A stretch of DNA of 8,670 bases from Kordiimonadaceae bacterium (GCA_018699075.1 JABIPV010000174.1:1-8670), one strand, 5' to 3'. Positions 1 to 7,003 are shown, counted from the first letter of the stretch. Notes: generated by a model not told the origin, from the sequence alone. Translations and numbers: made by a program.

Positions 1-579
1 AAAGGCATTCCGCCACTACGGGCCATGTTACTTGAACAAAATTTCAGCACCAAGTCTGAAGTGATAAAAGGCACATTAGATAGTGAAGATAATCCTTACG
101 CTACAGATGAAGTAGTCAACCGCAATGATCAATATATGTTCGGCCCATCAATATTGGTCGCGCCCTTTTATGATAAATTCCCAGAAGAGCGCGATGTGTT
201 ACTTCCGGTTGGAAACTGGTATGATTTTTATAGCGGCGAGCTTGTTGGAAACGGCACTAAAATAACAATTACCGCTAAATCCCTTGATAATAAAATCCCT
301 CTTTATGTCAAAGAAAGCTCCGTTATTCCTATGCTAACTAAAGCAGTTATCAATACTGGTGAAGCCTACGGACATCCTTTGGAACTACGTCTTTACGGCA
401 CAAATTCTGGCACTGTAAGAATATATGAAGATGACGGAAAAACATTTGATTATCAAAAAGGAAATTATCGCATACGCGAAATTACCGTAAGCAATGGCGA
501 ATTTGATGAAGTTATCTCAAAAAACGGTTCAAAAGCTATGTTTGGCAAAATTGAAAAACTAAGAATTATGACAAAATAG
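1..579 (+). CDS. Glycoside hydrolase family 31 enzyme, C-terminal fragment
   Basis: This is the 3' end of a GH31 (alpha-glucosidase/alpha-xylosidase superfamily) gene. The reading frame is open from base 1, so the start and the catalytic barrel residues lie outside the window; 192 residues are visible. It begins with the end of the barrel (GIPPLRAM), then the family signature around residues 46-62 (QYMFGPSILVAPFYDK). The proximal beta-sandwich follows (LLPVGNWYDFYSGE, then IPLYVKESSVIPM), and then the distal sandwich typical of GH31 (LRLYGTNSGTVRIYEDDGKT). These modules hydrolyse or transfer alpha-linked sugars in known members. The specificity (glucose, xylose, galactose or other) cannot be read from this end. 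It converges on the sulfatase gene with one base between the stops. Its place beside a fucosidase/sulfatase operon suggests the same glycan-use locus, but that is inference. Confidence 0.9.
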   Translation, partial: KGIPPLRAMLLEQNFSTKSEVIKGTLDSEDNPYATDEVVNRNDQYMFGPSILVAPFYDKFPEERDVLLPVGNWYDFYSGELVGNGTKITITAKSLDNKIPLYVKESSVIPMLTKAVINTGEAYGHPLELRLYGTNSGTVRIYEDDGKTFDYQKGNYRIREITVSNGEFDEVISKNGSKAMFGKIEKLRIMTK

Positions 580-580
580 C

Positions 581-1963
581 CTATAAATGATCCACCCCTT
601 CACGAAGGGGAAGTTCTTTGGCTTTCCTTAATGCAATCAATTCTGCAAGCTTCTCAGGATATTGGTCCGCCACATTTATGCTTTCAGAAGGGTCATCAAC
701 TAAATTTACCAGAAAATACCCTTCAATTACATCTCTTGACTTTCCTTGAGTAGTTTCGCGAACATTATGAAGAAGTTTCCAATTTCCTTTACGTACGGCC
801 CACTGACCACCCATTTCCCATGTAAGTTCATCATGTGTCGCCGGCGCACTTTTATCTTTGATCACCGAAACCAATGAAAGACCATCAAGTTTGATATTTG
901 ATACATCAATACCTGTAAGCTCCGCCACTGTTGCAAACCAGTCTAATGAACTTGCCAACTGATCTCGCACACCACCCGCTTCAATATTATTCTTCCAGCG
1001 AATAATTGCTGGCACCCGAAGACCACCTTCAAATAAAGACTGTTTAGCCCCGCGGTAAATGCCTGCTGAACCACCACCACCGTGGGCACGTTGTTCCGTT
1101 GAATGGCCATGATCAGATTGGAATATGATGATTGTATCATCATCAATATTCCGCAATTTAAGCGCTGCGCGAATTTGACCAATACGGGTATCCAGTGAAG
1201 ACACAAATGCATTATATAAATTGCGCGGATACGCCACCCCACGATCATTATAATAATCCAGCCATTCTTGGTCGCCTTGGTAAGGATAATGGGGCATATT
1301 TATCGCGTAATAGAGAAAAAAGGGTTTTTCATCATCCTGATCAATAAAATCAATCGCTTCCTTCACCATTAAATCCGGAAAATATTCACCGTCAGCGTAA
1401 ACCTCCTCACCATTTCTTTGAAGGTCATGACGGTTTGGCCCGTTCCAGTAAAAGAAGTGTGAATAATTATCAATCACACCTCCAAGGTGACCAAAAGCAT
1501 GGTCAAAACCCTGCGCATTTGGTTTTTGTTCGGTGTTATGTCCTAAATGCCATTTCCCCACGAGAGCCGTACGGTAGCCTGCCCCTTTCATCATTTCTGC
1601 AATGGTAACTTCGCTCGGCGGCAATCCGGAATTCGCGGCTGTAATTTCGATTTTGTCTGAACTAAACACATTTCCCGGAACGCCTGCACGCTTTGGTTCA
1701 CGGCCCGTCAAAAGCCCCGCCCGTGACGACGAACAAATGGCAGAGGCCGCATAGAAATTAGTAAAGCGAACCCCTTCTTCTGAAAGTGCATCAAGATTAG
1801 GTGTTTTAAGGTCCGTCGCCCCGTAAGAGCCTACATCAACCCCGCCCTGATCATCCGTCATAATCACAATAACATTGGGTTTATCAGCGGCAAATAAAAC
1901 CGTTGAGTAAAATCCAGATACTATCCATGTAACAAGAAAAACTATTAAATGTTTATATGCCAA
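581..1963 (-). CDS. Secreted type I sulfatase (arylsulfatase A family)
   Basis: A 460-residue sulfatase that would remove sulfate esters from a sugar in the periplasm or outside the cell. An N-terminal signal peptide (about residues 1-26, ending VLFAA) precedes the alkaline-phosphatase-like fold. Visible active-site elements are the metal-binding Asp pair D37-D38 in MTDDQ, the formylglycine precursor C77 in C-S-S-S-R followed by AGLLTGR, K137 and H139 in GKWHLGH, H225 in NMPHYP, D284-H285 in QSDHGHS, and K307. The third position of the sulfatase signature is Ser where Pro or Ala is usual. No maturation enzyme (FGE or anSME) is in the window. The start is a TTG: no in-frame ATG occurs before M35, and TTG is preceded by AAAGGG with a 5-base gap. 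It is the last gene of the five-gene operon, 18 bases after the third glycosylasparaginase-like gene. The sulfated substrate is unknown; a fucosylated, sulfated glycan is suggested by the GH29 neighbour. Confidence 0.93.
   Translation of the reverse strand: MAYKHLIVFLVTWIVSGFYSTVLFAADKPNVIVIMTDDQGGVDVGSYGATDLKTPNLDALSEEGVRFTNFYAASAICSSSRAGLLTGREPKRAGVPGNVFSSDKIEITAANSGLPPSEVTIAEMMKGAGYRTALVGKWHLGHNTEQKPNAQGFDHAFGHLGGVIDNYSHFFYWNGPNRHDLQRNGEEVYADGEYFPDLMVKEAIDFIDQDDEKPFFLYYAINMPHYPYQGDQEWLDYYNDRGVAYPRNLYNAFVSSLDTRIGQIRAALKLRNIDDDTIIIFQSDHGHSTEQRAHGGGGSAGIYRGAKQSLFEGGLRVPAIIRWKNNIEAGGVRDQLASSLDWFATVAELTGIDVSNIKLDGLSLVSVIKDKSAPATHDELTWEMGGQWAVRKGNWKLLHNVRETTQGKSRDVIEGYFLVNLVDDPSESINVADQYPEKLAELIALRKAKELPLREGVDHL
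595..610. terminator. Candidate bidirectional 3'-end hairpin
   Basis: A perfect 6-bp GC-rich stem with a 4-base loop (CCCCTT-CACG-AAGGGG) lies 15 bases after the GH31 stop codon, inside the last codons of the convergent sulfatase gene. The two genes leave one base between their stops, so any termination signal must sit within coding sequence. No clear T-run follows on either strand: the + side is moderately T-rich (AAGTTCTTTGG) and the - side reads TGGATCATTTATAG. A true intrinsic terminator is therefore uncertain, and the hairpin may instead mark processed 3' ends. Confidence 0.35.
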
Positions 1964-1968
1964 ATTAA

Positions 1969-1974
1969 CCCTTT
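1969..1974 (-). promoter_or_regulatory. Ribosome binding site for sulfatase TTG start
   Basis: AAAGGG read on the minus strand sits 5 bases before the TTG at 1963. It lies in the 18-base gap after the preceding stop. It decides the TTG start, because the signal peptide begins there and no nearby ATG exists in frame. Confidence 0.6.
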
Positions 1975-1981
1975 ATATTTT

Positions 1982-3121
1982 TTAATCGTTCCAGAAAATA
2001 CTATCCATAACCAAATGCTGTGCACCATTATCGTCGCACATGGCGTAATATCTTTCTTTACCACCGCGCATGGCAACACCCGCATAATCGCCTTTTTTAT
2101 TAAGTATATAAAATTGCAGGTTAAAGGCGATTTCACCTTTATCATTTAAATATCCTGGTGTTTTTTCAGCCATATTCTTAACACGGTTAAGCGCATACAT
2201 TCCGGCATCTTTCGGATGCATTCCATCGCGCATTTTTTCAACGATTAAGAACGAGCATAAATGATAAAGGTTCATTTCACCAAGTCCCGTTGATCCGGCT
2301 GCGCCCACATCATTATCCAAATATAGTCCTGCACCTAAAATCGGGCTATCACCCACGCGTCCCGGTACTTTAAAAGCACGGCCAGATGTTGTGGTATTGC
2401 CGCAGATATCGCCTTTATTATTCACTGCGCTACAGTTTATGGTTCCATGAATATGATCGACATCAATTAAACCTTCATCGGCCATTTTAAATGCAATCTC
2501 TAAGCCTTTCTTTTCAATAAAATCTAAGTCCAGTTCTGCAAAAGTTCTATTATCCCCTTCACGTTCAATCCGCGCTTTCCAATCTAGATAACGTTTAAAT
2601 GAAACTTCACTGTTTAAATCGCCTTCAATTTTATGACCATTTTCACGGGCAAAATCAGTTGCCCCTTGCCCTGCAAGAAGATGATGATTGGTTTTATTCA
2701 TTACATCTAACGCGACCATTGATGGCGCCTTTACCCCTTGAATATATGCAACACCTCCCGCTTTTCTCCGTGGCCCATGCATACAGCAGGCATCAAGCGT
2801 CACATCACCATTTGCATCAGGAAGTCCACCATATCCTACGCTTGTATCGACTGTGGAAAGTTCAGGAAGGTTAGTACAAGCCGTTGTCGCATCAAGCACA
2901 TCTTCACCGGCAGTAATCATACGGTAAGCAATCTCAACTCCCGTTTCACCATCGTCATTTTTAAGGCGATGACCATTATGCGCGGAAACCACCAATGGCT
3001 TATAACTGCTCATAATGCTTGGGGCCTGTGCCATTGATGTTGATGTTGTTGCTATTGTTGAAGCAGCCGCCACTGCACCTGCCGTTGCCAGTACTTCGCG
3101 TCTGTTAAATTTTTTAGTCAT
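1982..3121 (-). CDS. Tat-exported glycosylasparaginase-like Ntn hydrolase, paralogue 3
   Basis: A 379-residue member of the N4-(beta-N-acetylglucosaminyl)-L-asparaginase/isoaspartyl peptidase family (peptidase family T2). Known relatives are self-cleaving Ntn hydrolases whose exposed Thr attacks an asparagine side-chain amide. A Tat signal (NRREVLATAG, Arg pair at 7-8, probable cut after SMA near residue 31) indicates export of the folded protein. Conserved blocks are SVGYGGLPDANG (94-105), the predicted cleavage site HGTIN with nucleophile T227 (codon 2441-2443), TTTSG (243-247), GRVGDSP with substrate-binding R255 and D258, and STGLGE with T278-G279. The usual Asp before the nucleophile is Gly, and the usual N-terminal Trp motif is replaced by AHNGHRLKN. 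It differs from its two paralogues in HGT and in CGNTTTSG (they have CGVTTTSG). GGGAGAG precedes the ATG by 4 bases. Its substrate could be GlcNAc-Asn, another N-substituted Asn or a beta-aspartyl peptide. Confidence 0.88.
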   Translation of the reverse strand: MTKKFNRREVLATAGAVAAASTIATTSTSMAQAPSIMSSYKPLVVSAHNGHRLKNDDGETGVEIAYRMITAGEDVLDATTACTNLPELSTVDTSVGYGGLPDANGDVTLDACCMHGPRRKAGGVAYIQGVKAPSMVALDVMNKTNHHLLAGQGATDFARENGHKIEGDLNSEVSFKRYLDWKARIEREGDNRTFAELDLDFIEKKGLEIAFKMADEGLIDVDHIHGTINCSAVNNKGDICGNTTTSGRAFKVPGRVGDSPILGAGLYLDNDVGAAGSTGLGEMNLYHLCSFLIVEKMRDGMHPKDAGMYALNRVKNMAEKTPGYLNDKGEIAFNLQFYILNKKGDYAGVAMRGGKERYYAMCDDNGAQHLVMDSIFWND

Positions 3122-3125
3122 TGTT

Positions 3126-3132
3126 CTCTCCC
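3126..3132 (-). promoter_or_regulatory. Ribosome binding site of paralogue 3 (GGGAGAG)
   Basis: GGGAGAG lies 4 bases upstream of the ATG. The same heptamer lies 5 bases before the ATG of paralogue 1 (6937-6943), whereas paralogue 2 uses GAGG. The shared leader agrees with paralogues 1 and 3 being the closer pair at the protein level. Confidence 0.55.
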
Positions 3133-3140
3133 GTTAAATG

Positions 3141-4658
3141 TTATCGATCTGTGTCAGTTGTTCTGTGTAATAAGTGTGTTTCACCGTCCTGCATATTTTC
3201 AGAATCAGGATCCAATTGATCATAATTTGCTGGTAACATGGGATCATAATGAACACCAAATTCTGATAACAATATGGTTCCCTTACTATCCAGTATACGA
3301 AGGCGTAAATTTTGTGTAGTAACTGGTTTAAATGTATGAAGCCGCTTACGGCCAATTGTCGTGCCTTTTGCAATCACTGTCCATTGGCTATTGATCATAG
3401 CTTCAACTTCATATGATTTTATCCGTTGCCCCATTCTTATAGGTTCAGATAAGCGTACTACATTAAATTCATGTTCCCGCGTCATGTTAAATACAATTTG
3501 TGCTTGCTTAATCCCATTGTCAGTCGCCCAATAACTTTCCCTATCACGATCAACAAGCTTATTAGGGCTATATTCGTCGTCTCCTGCCCGTTGATTTGTT
3601 GGGTATATATTCGCTGCACGGGTAAAGTTGGTCATAAATACTTTATCGCGTGCTGCCTTAAATTCATAGAGCGCCGTAACATCCCGATCATCAAATAATC
3701 CGTCTTTGTTTGGCGGCACATTAATCAGAACAAAGCAATTTCGCCCTGCTGATTTATAATATATTTCCATCAAACGTTCGGTTGTCTTCGCAGGCTGGTC
3801 TTGGTGATTAAACCATCCTTTTCGGATCGATACATTACACTCGCCCGGCGTCCAATATTGACCATTTTCAGAACCGTAAGTTAGTTCAGGCACCCATGGA
3901 CCACCTACCGAGGTTTCCATATTATAGCCAGACCAATTTGTTGGTTTGGCATGGCCATGTTCATTACCAATCCAGTGAACATCCGGCCCTGCATCAGAAA
4001 AGAGCACGGCATGTGGCTGTTTTTGGCGGATCATGGACCAGTATGTTTCGAATTTATAATTCATTTCTTTGACATTTGGCCCTTTGGCGCCATCAAACCA
4101 AAATTCACGAAGTTCGCCGTAATTGCTAAGCAATTCATTAAGCTGTCCCATATAAAAACCATTATAGGCGTCGGTACCGTAAACATCTGCATTCTGGTCC
4201 CACGGTGATAGATATAATCCCATCCCCAAGTCATATTTTTTAGTTGAAACTTCTAAATCACCAACCACGTCACCACGGCCACGTCGCCACGAAGAACTTC
4301 CCACGTCATGATCGGTATAGGCACTGTTCCATAACGCAAAACCATCATGGTGCTTTGCTGTGAGAACTATTGTTCCAAACCCTGTTTCTTTGGCTACTTT
4401 CGCCCATTGATCGGTATCAAGCTTCGTAGGCTGGAATATTTCCGGATTTTCTGTGCCGTCACCCCATTCCATATCTGTATATGTATTGACACCAAAATGA
4501 ACAAACAATCTCATTTCTTCTTGGTCATAAATTAAATGTCTTTTGGCAGGTAGTGGCATAATCGGTTCTGGTGGTGCTGCAACAGTTTGCGCAAATGTGC
4601 TTGTTGAGCTGATAATTAAACTGCTCGCGAGCAATACAAACTTAAGTGTATTCTTCAA
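3141..4658 (-). CDS. Secreted alpha-L-fucosidase, GH29 subfamily B type
   Basis: A 505-residue exo-fucosidase with a Sec signal peptide (about residues 1-23, TFA before Q24). The N-terminal barrel shows VHFGVNTYTDMEWGDG (53-68), AKHHDGF with H103-H104, the nucleophile D189 in EFWFDGA, and GNEHG with E233. E233 is placed 44 residues after the nucleophile, as expected for the acid/base of subfamily B enzymes. The WGDG and GNE motifs favour that alpha-1,3/1,4-fucose-cleaving subfamily. Residues about 344-470 form an F5/8-type (CBM32-like) beta-sandwich containing EPIRMGQRIKSYEVEA and GTTIGRKR. A polar, acidic 35-residue tail (471-505) follows and is not recognised. The start is TTG: the next Met is residue 34, beyond the signal peptide, and AAGGA lies 7 bases upstream. 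The gene sits between paralogues 2 and 3, with gaps of 18 and 19 bases. Confidence 0.93.
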   Translation of the reverse strand: MKNTLKFVLLASSLIISSTSTFAQTVAAPPEPIMPLPAKRHLIYDQEEMRLFVHFGVNTYTDMEWGDGTENPEIFQPTKLDTDQWAKVAKETGFGTIVLTAKHHDGFALWNSAYTDHDVGSSSWRRGRGDVVGDLEVSTKKYDLGMGLYLSPWDQNADVYGTDAYNGFYMGQLNELLSNYGELREFWFDGAKGPNVKEMNYKFETYWSMIRQKQPHAVLFSDAGPDVHWIGNEHGHAKPTNWSGYNMETSVGGPWVPELTYGSENGQYWTPGECNVSIRKGWFNHQDQPAKTTERLMEIYYKSAGRNCFVLINVPPNKDGLFDDRDVTALYEFKAARDKVFMTNFTRAANIYPTNQRAGDDEYSPNKLVDRDRESYWATDNGIKQAQIVFNMTREHEFNVVRLSEPIRMGQRIKSYEVEAMINSQWTVIAKGTTIGRKRLHTFKPVTTQNLRLRILDSKGTILLSEFGVHYDPMLPANYDQLDPDSENMQDGETHLLHRTTDTDR

Positions 4659-4665
4659 TTTTAGT

Positions 4666-4670
4666 TCCTT
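4666..4670 (-). promoter_or_regulatory. Ribosome binding site for GH29 TTG start
   Basis: AAGGA lies 7 bases before the TTG at 4658 and just after the stop of paralogue 2 (4677). It supports a TTG start that keeps the whole signal peptide; no in-frame ATG is available until residue 34. Confidence 0.65.
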
Positions 4671-4676
4671 ATTTTA

Positions 4677-5783
4677 TTAAGCGTCAGAAAAAACGCCATC
4701 TAATATTACAAGTTCTGGTCCATTTTCCGTGTGAACCGCGTAACCATAATCTTTTCTTGCGTGCATAGTGGCGCCGCCATGACGTCCTTTTTTATCGAGT
4801 ACATAAAAACTGAGGCCAAAACTTGGTTCACCCATTTCATTACGGTATTTATCGGTTGTTTGTTCTGCGATCCTTTTTAATACATAAACCGCAGCGTCTT
4901 TTGGATGCATACCTTCGCGCAATTTTTCAACCACCAAGAAGCTTGCACAACTATATATATTACTCTCTCCACGTCCTGTAGAACCCGCTGCGCCATAACC
5001 ATTATCCACATAAAGACCCGCCCCTAGGATCGGGCTATCACCAATACGGCCTGGTTTCTTCCACCCTAAACCGGATGTGGTTGTCACACCGCAAATATCG
5101 CCTTTGCTATTCATTCCGTTGGCATTGATGGTACCGAAGAAATGCTCGGGATCAATATCACCCCGCTTCATCATCGCCAACGACACATCCATGCTGTGCT
5201 TTTCAAAATTGGCTGCTGAATCGATTTTTGCTTTACGGTCGGTTTCTGCTTTCCATTCTTCGTACAGCTTACGGGTTTTATCGGTATTAAGATCATCAAG
5301 TATTTCATAACCCATTTCACGGGCGAAATCCTGCGCCCCTTGCCCGGCGAGCAAATGATGGTCCGTTTTATACATCACATCACGCGCGACATTGGACGGG
5401 TTAACCACACCTTCGATATAGCCAACAGCACCGGCCATTTTTTTTGGTCCGTGCATTACGCTACTATCTAAAGTGACGTTGCCATTTGCATCAGGAAGTC
5501 CCCCGTAACCGACACCACCATCTTCTGGGTCTTCTTCGTTCAAGTTTACGCCTTCGATCAATGCGTCAAGTACATCCATACCTTCAATAATTTTACGGTA
5601 GGATATCTCTACCCCCATAAGGCCATCTTTATTTTTAATCCAATGACCATTACCAGATCCAACCACCATCGGGCGGTAACTGCTCATAATCGACGGGGCT
5701 TGCCCAAACGCAGCGGTTGATGTGACCAAAGCGCCCGTAGCAACGCCTGCGGCAATAACTTCTCTTCTGTTTAATTTTTTCAT
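4677..5783 (-). CDS. Tat-exported glycosylasparaginase-like Ntn hydrolase, paralogue 2
   Basis: A 368-residue T2-family Ntn hydrolase with a Tat signal (KKLNRREVIAAG, Arg pair at 6-7; likely cleavage near residue 28, before APSIM). Family blocks are GVGYGGLPDANG (90-101), FFGTIN with predicted nucleophile T218 (codon 5130-5132), TTTSG (234-238), GRIGDSP with R246 and D249, and STGRGE with T269-G270. It is the most divergent of the three. It keeps a classical family stretch before the VGYGG block (VNLNEEDPEDG, 79-89), where paralogues 1 and 3 read NLPE, and it has WKKPGRI where they have FKVPGRV. It also carries GNGHWIKN where they have GHRLKN. The -1 residue of the cleavage site is Gly. GAGG lies 8 bases before the ATG, and the gene follows paralogue 1 by 23 bases. 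Hydrolysis of an asparagine-linked amide is likely; the exact substrate is unknown. Confidence 0.88.
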   Translation of the reverse strand: MKKLNRREVIAAGVATGALVTSTAAFGQAPSIMSSYRPMVVGSGNGHWIKNKDGLMGVEISYRKIIEGMDVLDALIEGVNLNEEDPEDGGVGYGGLPDANGNVTLDSSVMHGPKKMAGAVGYIEGVVNPSNVARDVMYKTDHHLLAGQGAQDFAREMGYEILDDLNTDKTRKLYEEWKAETDRKAKIDSAANFEKHSMDVSLAMMKRGDIDPEHFFGTINANGMNSKGDICGVTTTSGLGWKKPGRIGDSPILGAGLYVDNGYGAAGSTGRGESNIYSCASFLVVEKLREGMHPKDAAVYVLKRIAEQTTDKYRNEMGEPSFGLSFYVLDKKGRHGGATMHARKDYGYAVHTENGPELVILDGVFSDA

Positions 5784-5806
5784 AATCTCGACCTCATCAA
5801 ATCACT

Positions 5807-6931
5807 TTATAAAACGCTTTCCATCTGCATAAGTTCCGGTCCGTTTTCAGTATGTACCGCATAACGACTTCTAGCATTACCGCGCAAAGCAACGCCACCG
5901 TAACGACCTTTTTTATCAAGAGCATAAAAACTAAGGCCAAAATTCGGCTCACCCTTTTCATTTAACAGTCTCGGCGCAACCGTTTGTTCCATAATACGGC
6001 GAACAACATAGACACCCGCATCAGTTGGATGCATTCCTTCACGCATTTTTTCAACCAGTAAAAAGGATGCCAGACTATAAAGGTTTGCTTCACCACGTCC
6101 CGTTGATCCTGCTGACCCATAATCATTATCCAGATAAAGTCCTGCACCAAGGATCGGACTATCACCAACACGGCCCGGCACTTTAAATCCACGGCCCGAT
6201 GTGGTTGTTACTCCGCAAATATCACCTTTTGCATTCATTCCCTGGCAATTTATAGTGCCGTAATAATGTTCTGGATCGATTTTACCTTCGTCGATCATTT
6301 GCATTGCCACATCAAAACCTACGCTATCTATTATGGCATTATTTTTTTTAGTAACTTGCCCGGGACCGGCTTTTCTATCGACCCGTTCTTTCCATTCATT
6401 ATATCTTTGTAGTGAGTGTGGCGTATTCAAATCATCCAGTATCTCATACCCTCGCTCACGTGCGAAATCTTGTGCTCCTTGCCCCGCAAGAAGATGATGA
6501 TCTGTATGGTTCATCACATCTTTAGCGACAAATGACGGTGCTTTAACACCTTCAATACAGGCTACACCACCGGCCATTTTACGTGGCCCATGCATCACAC
6601 AGCTATCAAGAGTTACAACACCGTTGGCATCCGGAAGACCACCATATCCCACACTGGCATCCTCACCAGAAATTTCGGGCAGATTGACGCAAGCAATGAT
6701 GCTGTCTAATACATCTTCCCCGGCGAGGATCATGCGGTAAGCAATTTCGATCCCCGTTTCACCATTTTCATTCTTTAAACGGTGACCATTCCCTGCCCCG
6801 ACCACCAATGGTCTATAACTGCTCATGATCGCCGGCGCAGCAGCCTGCGCAAAAGCCTTGCTCGCCCCTATTGCGGCACCAGTTACCATTGTCCCCGCAA
6901 GTACCGTACGTCTATTTATTTTATTCGCCAT
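5807..6931 (-). CDS. Tat-exported glycosylasparaginase-like Ntn hydrolase, paralogue 1
   Basis: A 374-residue member of the glycosylasparaginase/isoaspartyl peptidase family and the first gene of the operon. The Tat signal has an Arg pair at 7-8 in INRRTVLAG and a likely cut after KAFA (residue 28). Family blocks are SVGYGGLPDANG (93-104), YYGTIN with predicted nucleophile T226 (codon 6254-6256), TTTSG (242-246), GRVGDSP with R254 and D257, and STGRGE with T278-G279. In characterised relatives the precursor cuts itself before the Thr to give alpha and beta chains; here these would be about 197 residues (after signal removal) and 149 residues. Gly precedes the Thr, as in plant-type asparaginases and isoaspartyl peptidases, not Asp as in classical glycosylasparaginase. 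GGGAGAG stands 5 bases before the ATG, and a promoter candidate lies upstream. By eye it is closer to paralogue 3 than to paralogue 2. Confidence 0.9.
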   Translation of the reverse strand: MANKINRRTVLAGTMVTGAAIGASKAFAQAAAPAIMSSYRPLVVGAGNGHRLKNENGETGIEIAYRMILAGEDVLDSIIACVNLPEISGEDASVGYGGLPDANGVVTLDSCVMHGPRKMAGGVACIEGVKAPSFVAKDVMNHTDHHLLAGQGAQDFARERGYEILDDLNTPHSLQRYNEWKERVDRKAGPGQVTKKNNAIIDSVGFDVAMQMIDEGKIDPEHYYGTINCQGMNAKGDICGVTTTSGRGFKVPGRVGDSPILGAGLYLDNDYGSAGSTGRGEANLYSLASFLLVEKMREGMHPTDAGVYVVRRIMEQTVAPRLLNEKGEPNFGLSFYALDKKGRYGGVALRGNARSRYAVHTENGPELMQMESVL

Positions 6932-6969
6932 GAAAACTCTCCCAGAATTTTGTGTGATTCTTATAAAAT

Positions 6970-6998
6970 ATAATGATCTTAATGGGATGGAGAGTCAA
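6970..6998 (-). promoter_or_regulatory. Candidate sigma70-type promoter of the five-gene operon
   Basis: On the minus strand, TTGACT (6998-6993) is followed after 17 bases by CATTAT (6975-6970). An alternative -10, TATATT (6972-6967), fits the consensus better but at 20 bases. The site lies in the only true intergenic gap, 39 bases before the ATG of paralogue 1, and no other comparable gap exists down to position 581. Confidence 0.45.
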
Positions 6999-7003
6999 AT
7001 ATT

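Noticed and set aside
2599..3037. Open frames on the plus strand across paralogue 3 (2599-2874 and 2738-3037)
   Set aside because: They lie antisense to a gene with clear family motifs, have no ribosome binding site or recognisable protein pattern, and their amino acids reflect the reverse codons of the real gene.
1982..6931. Tandem recent duplication or repeat array among the three hydrolase genes
   Set aside because: The DNA of the three copies differs throughout, with only short matching stretches at conserved motifs; they are old, diverged paralogues.
6936..6995. Inverted repeat ACTCTCC (6936-6942) / GGAGAGT (6989-6995) that could hide the ribosome binding site of paralogue 1
   Set aside because: The upstream arm overlaps the -35 candidate, so it would not be in the transcript if the promoter call is right; 7 bp at this distance can be chance.
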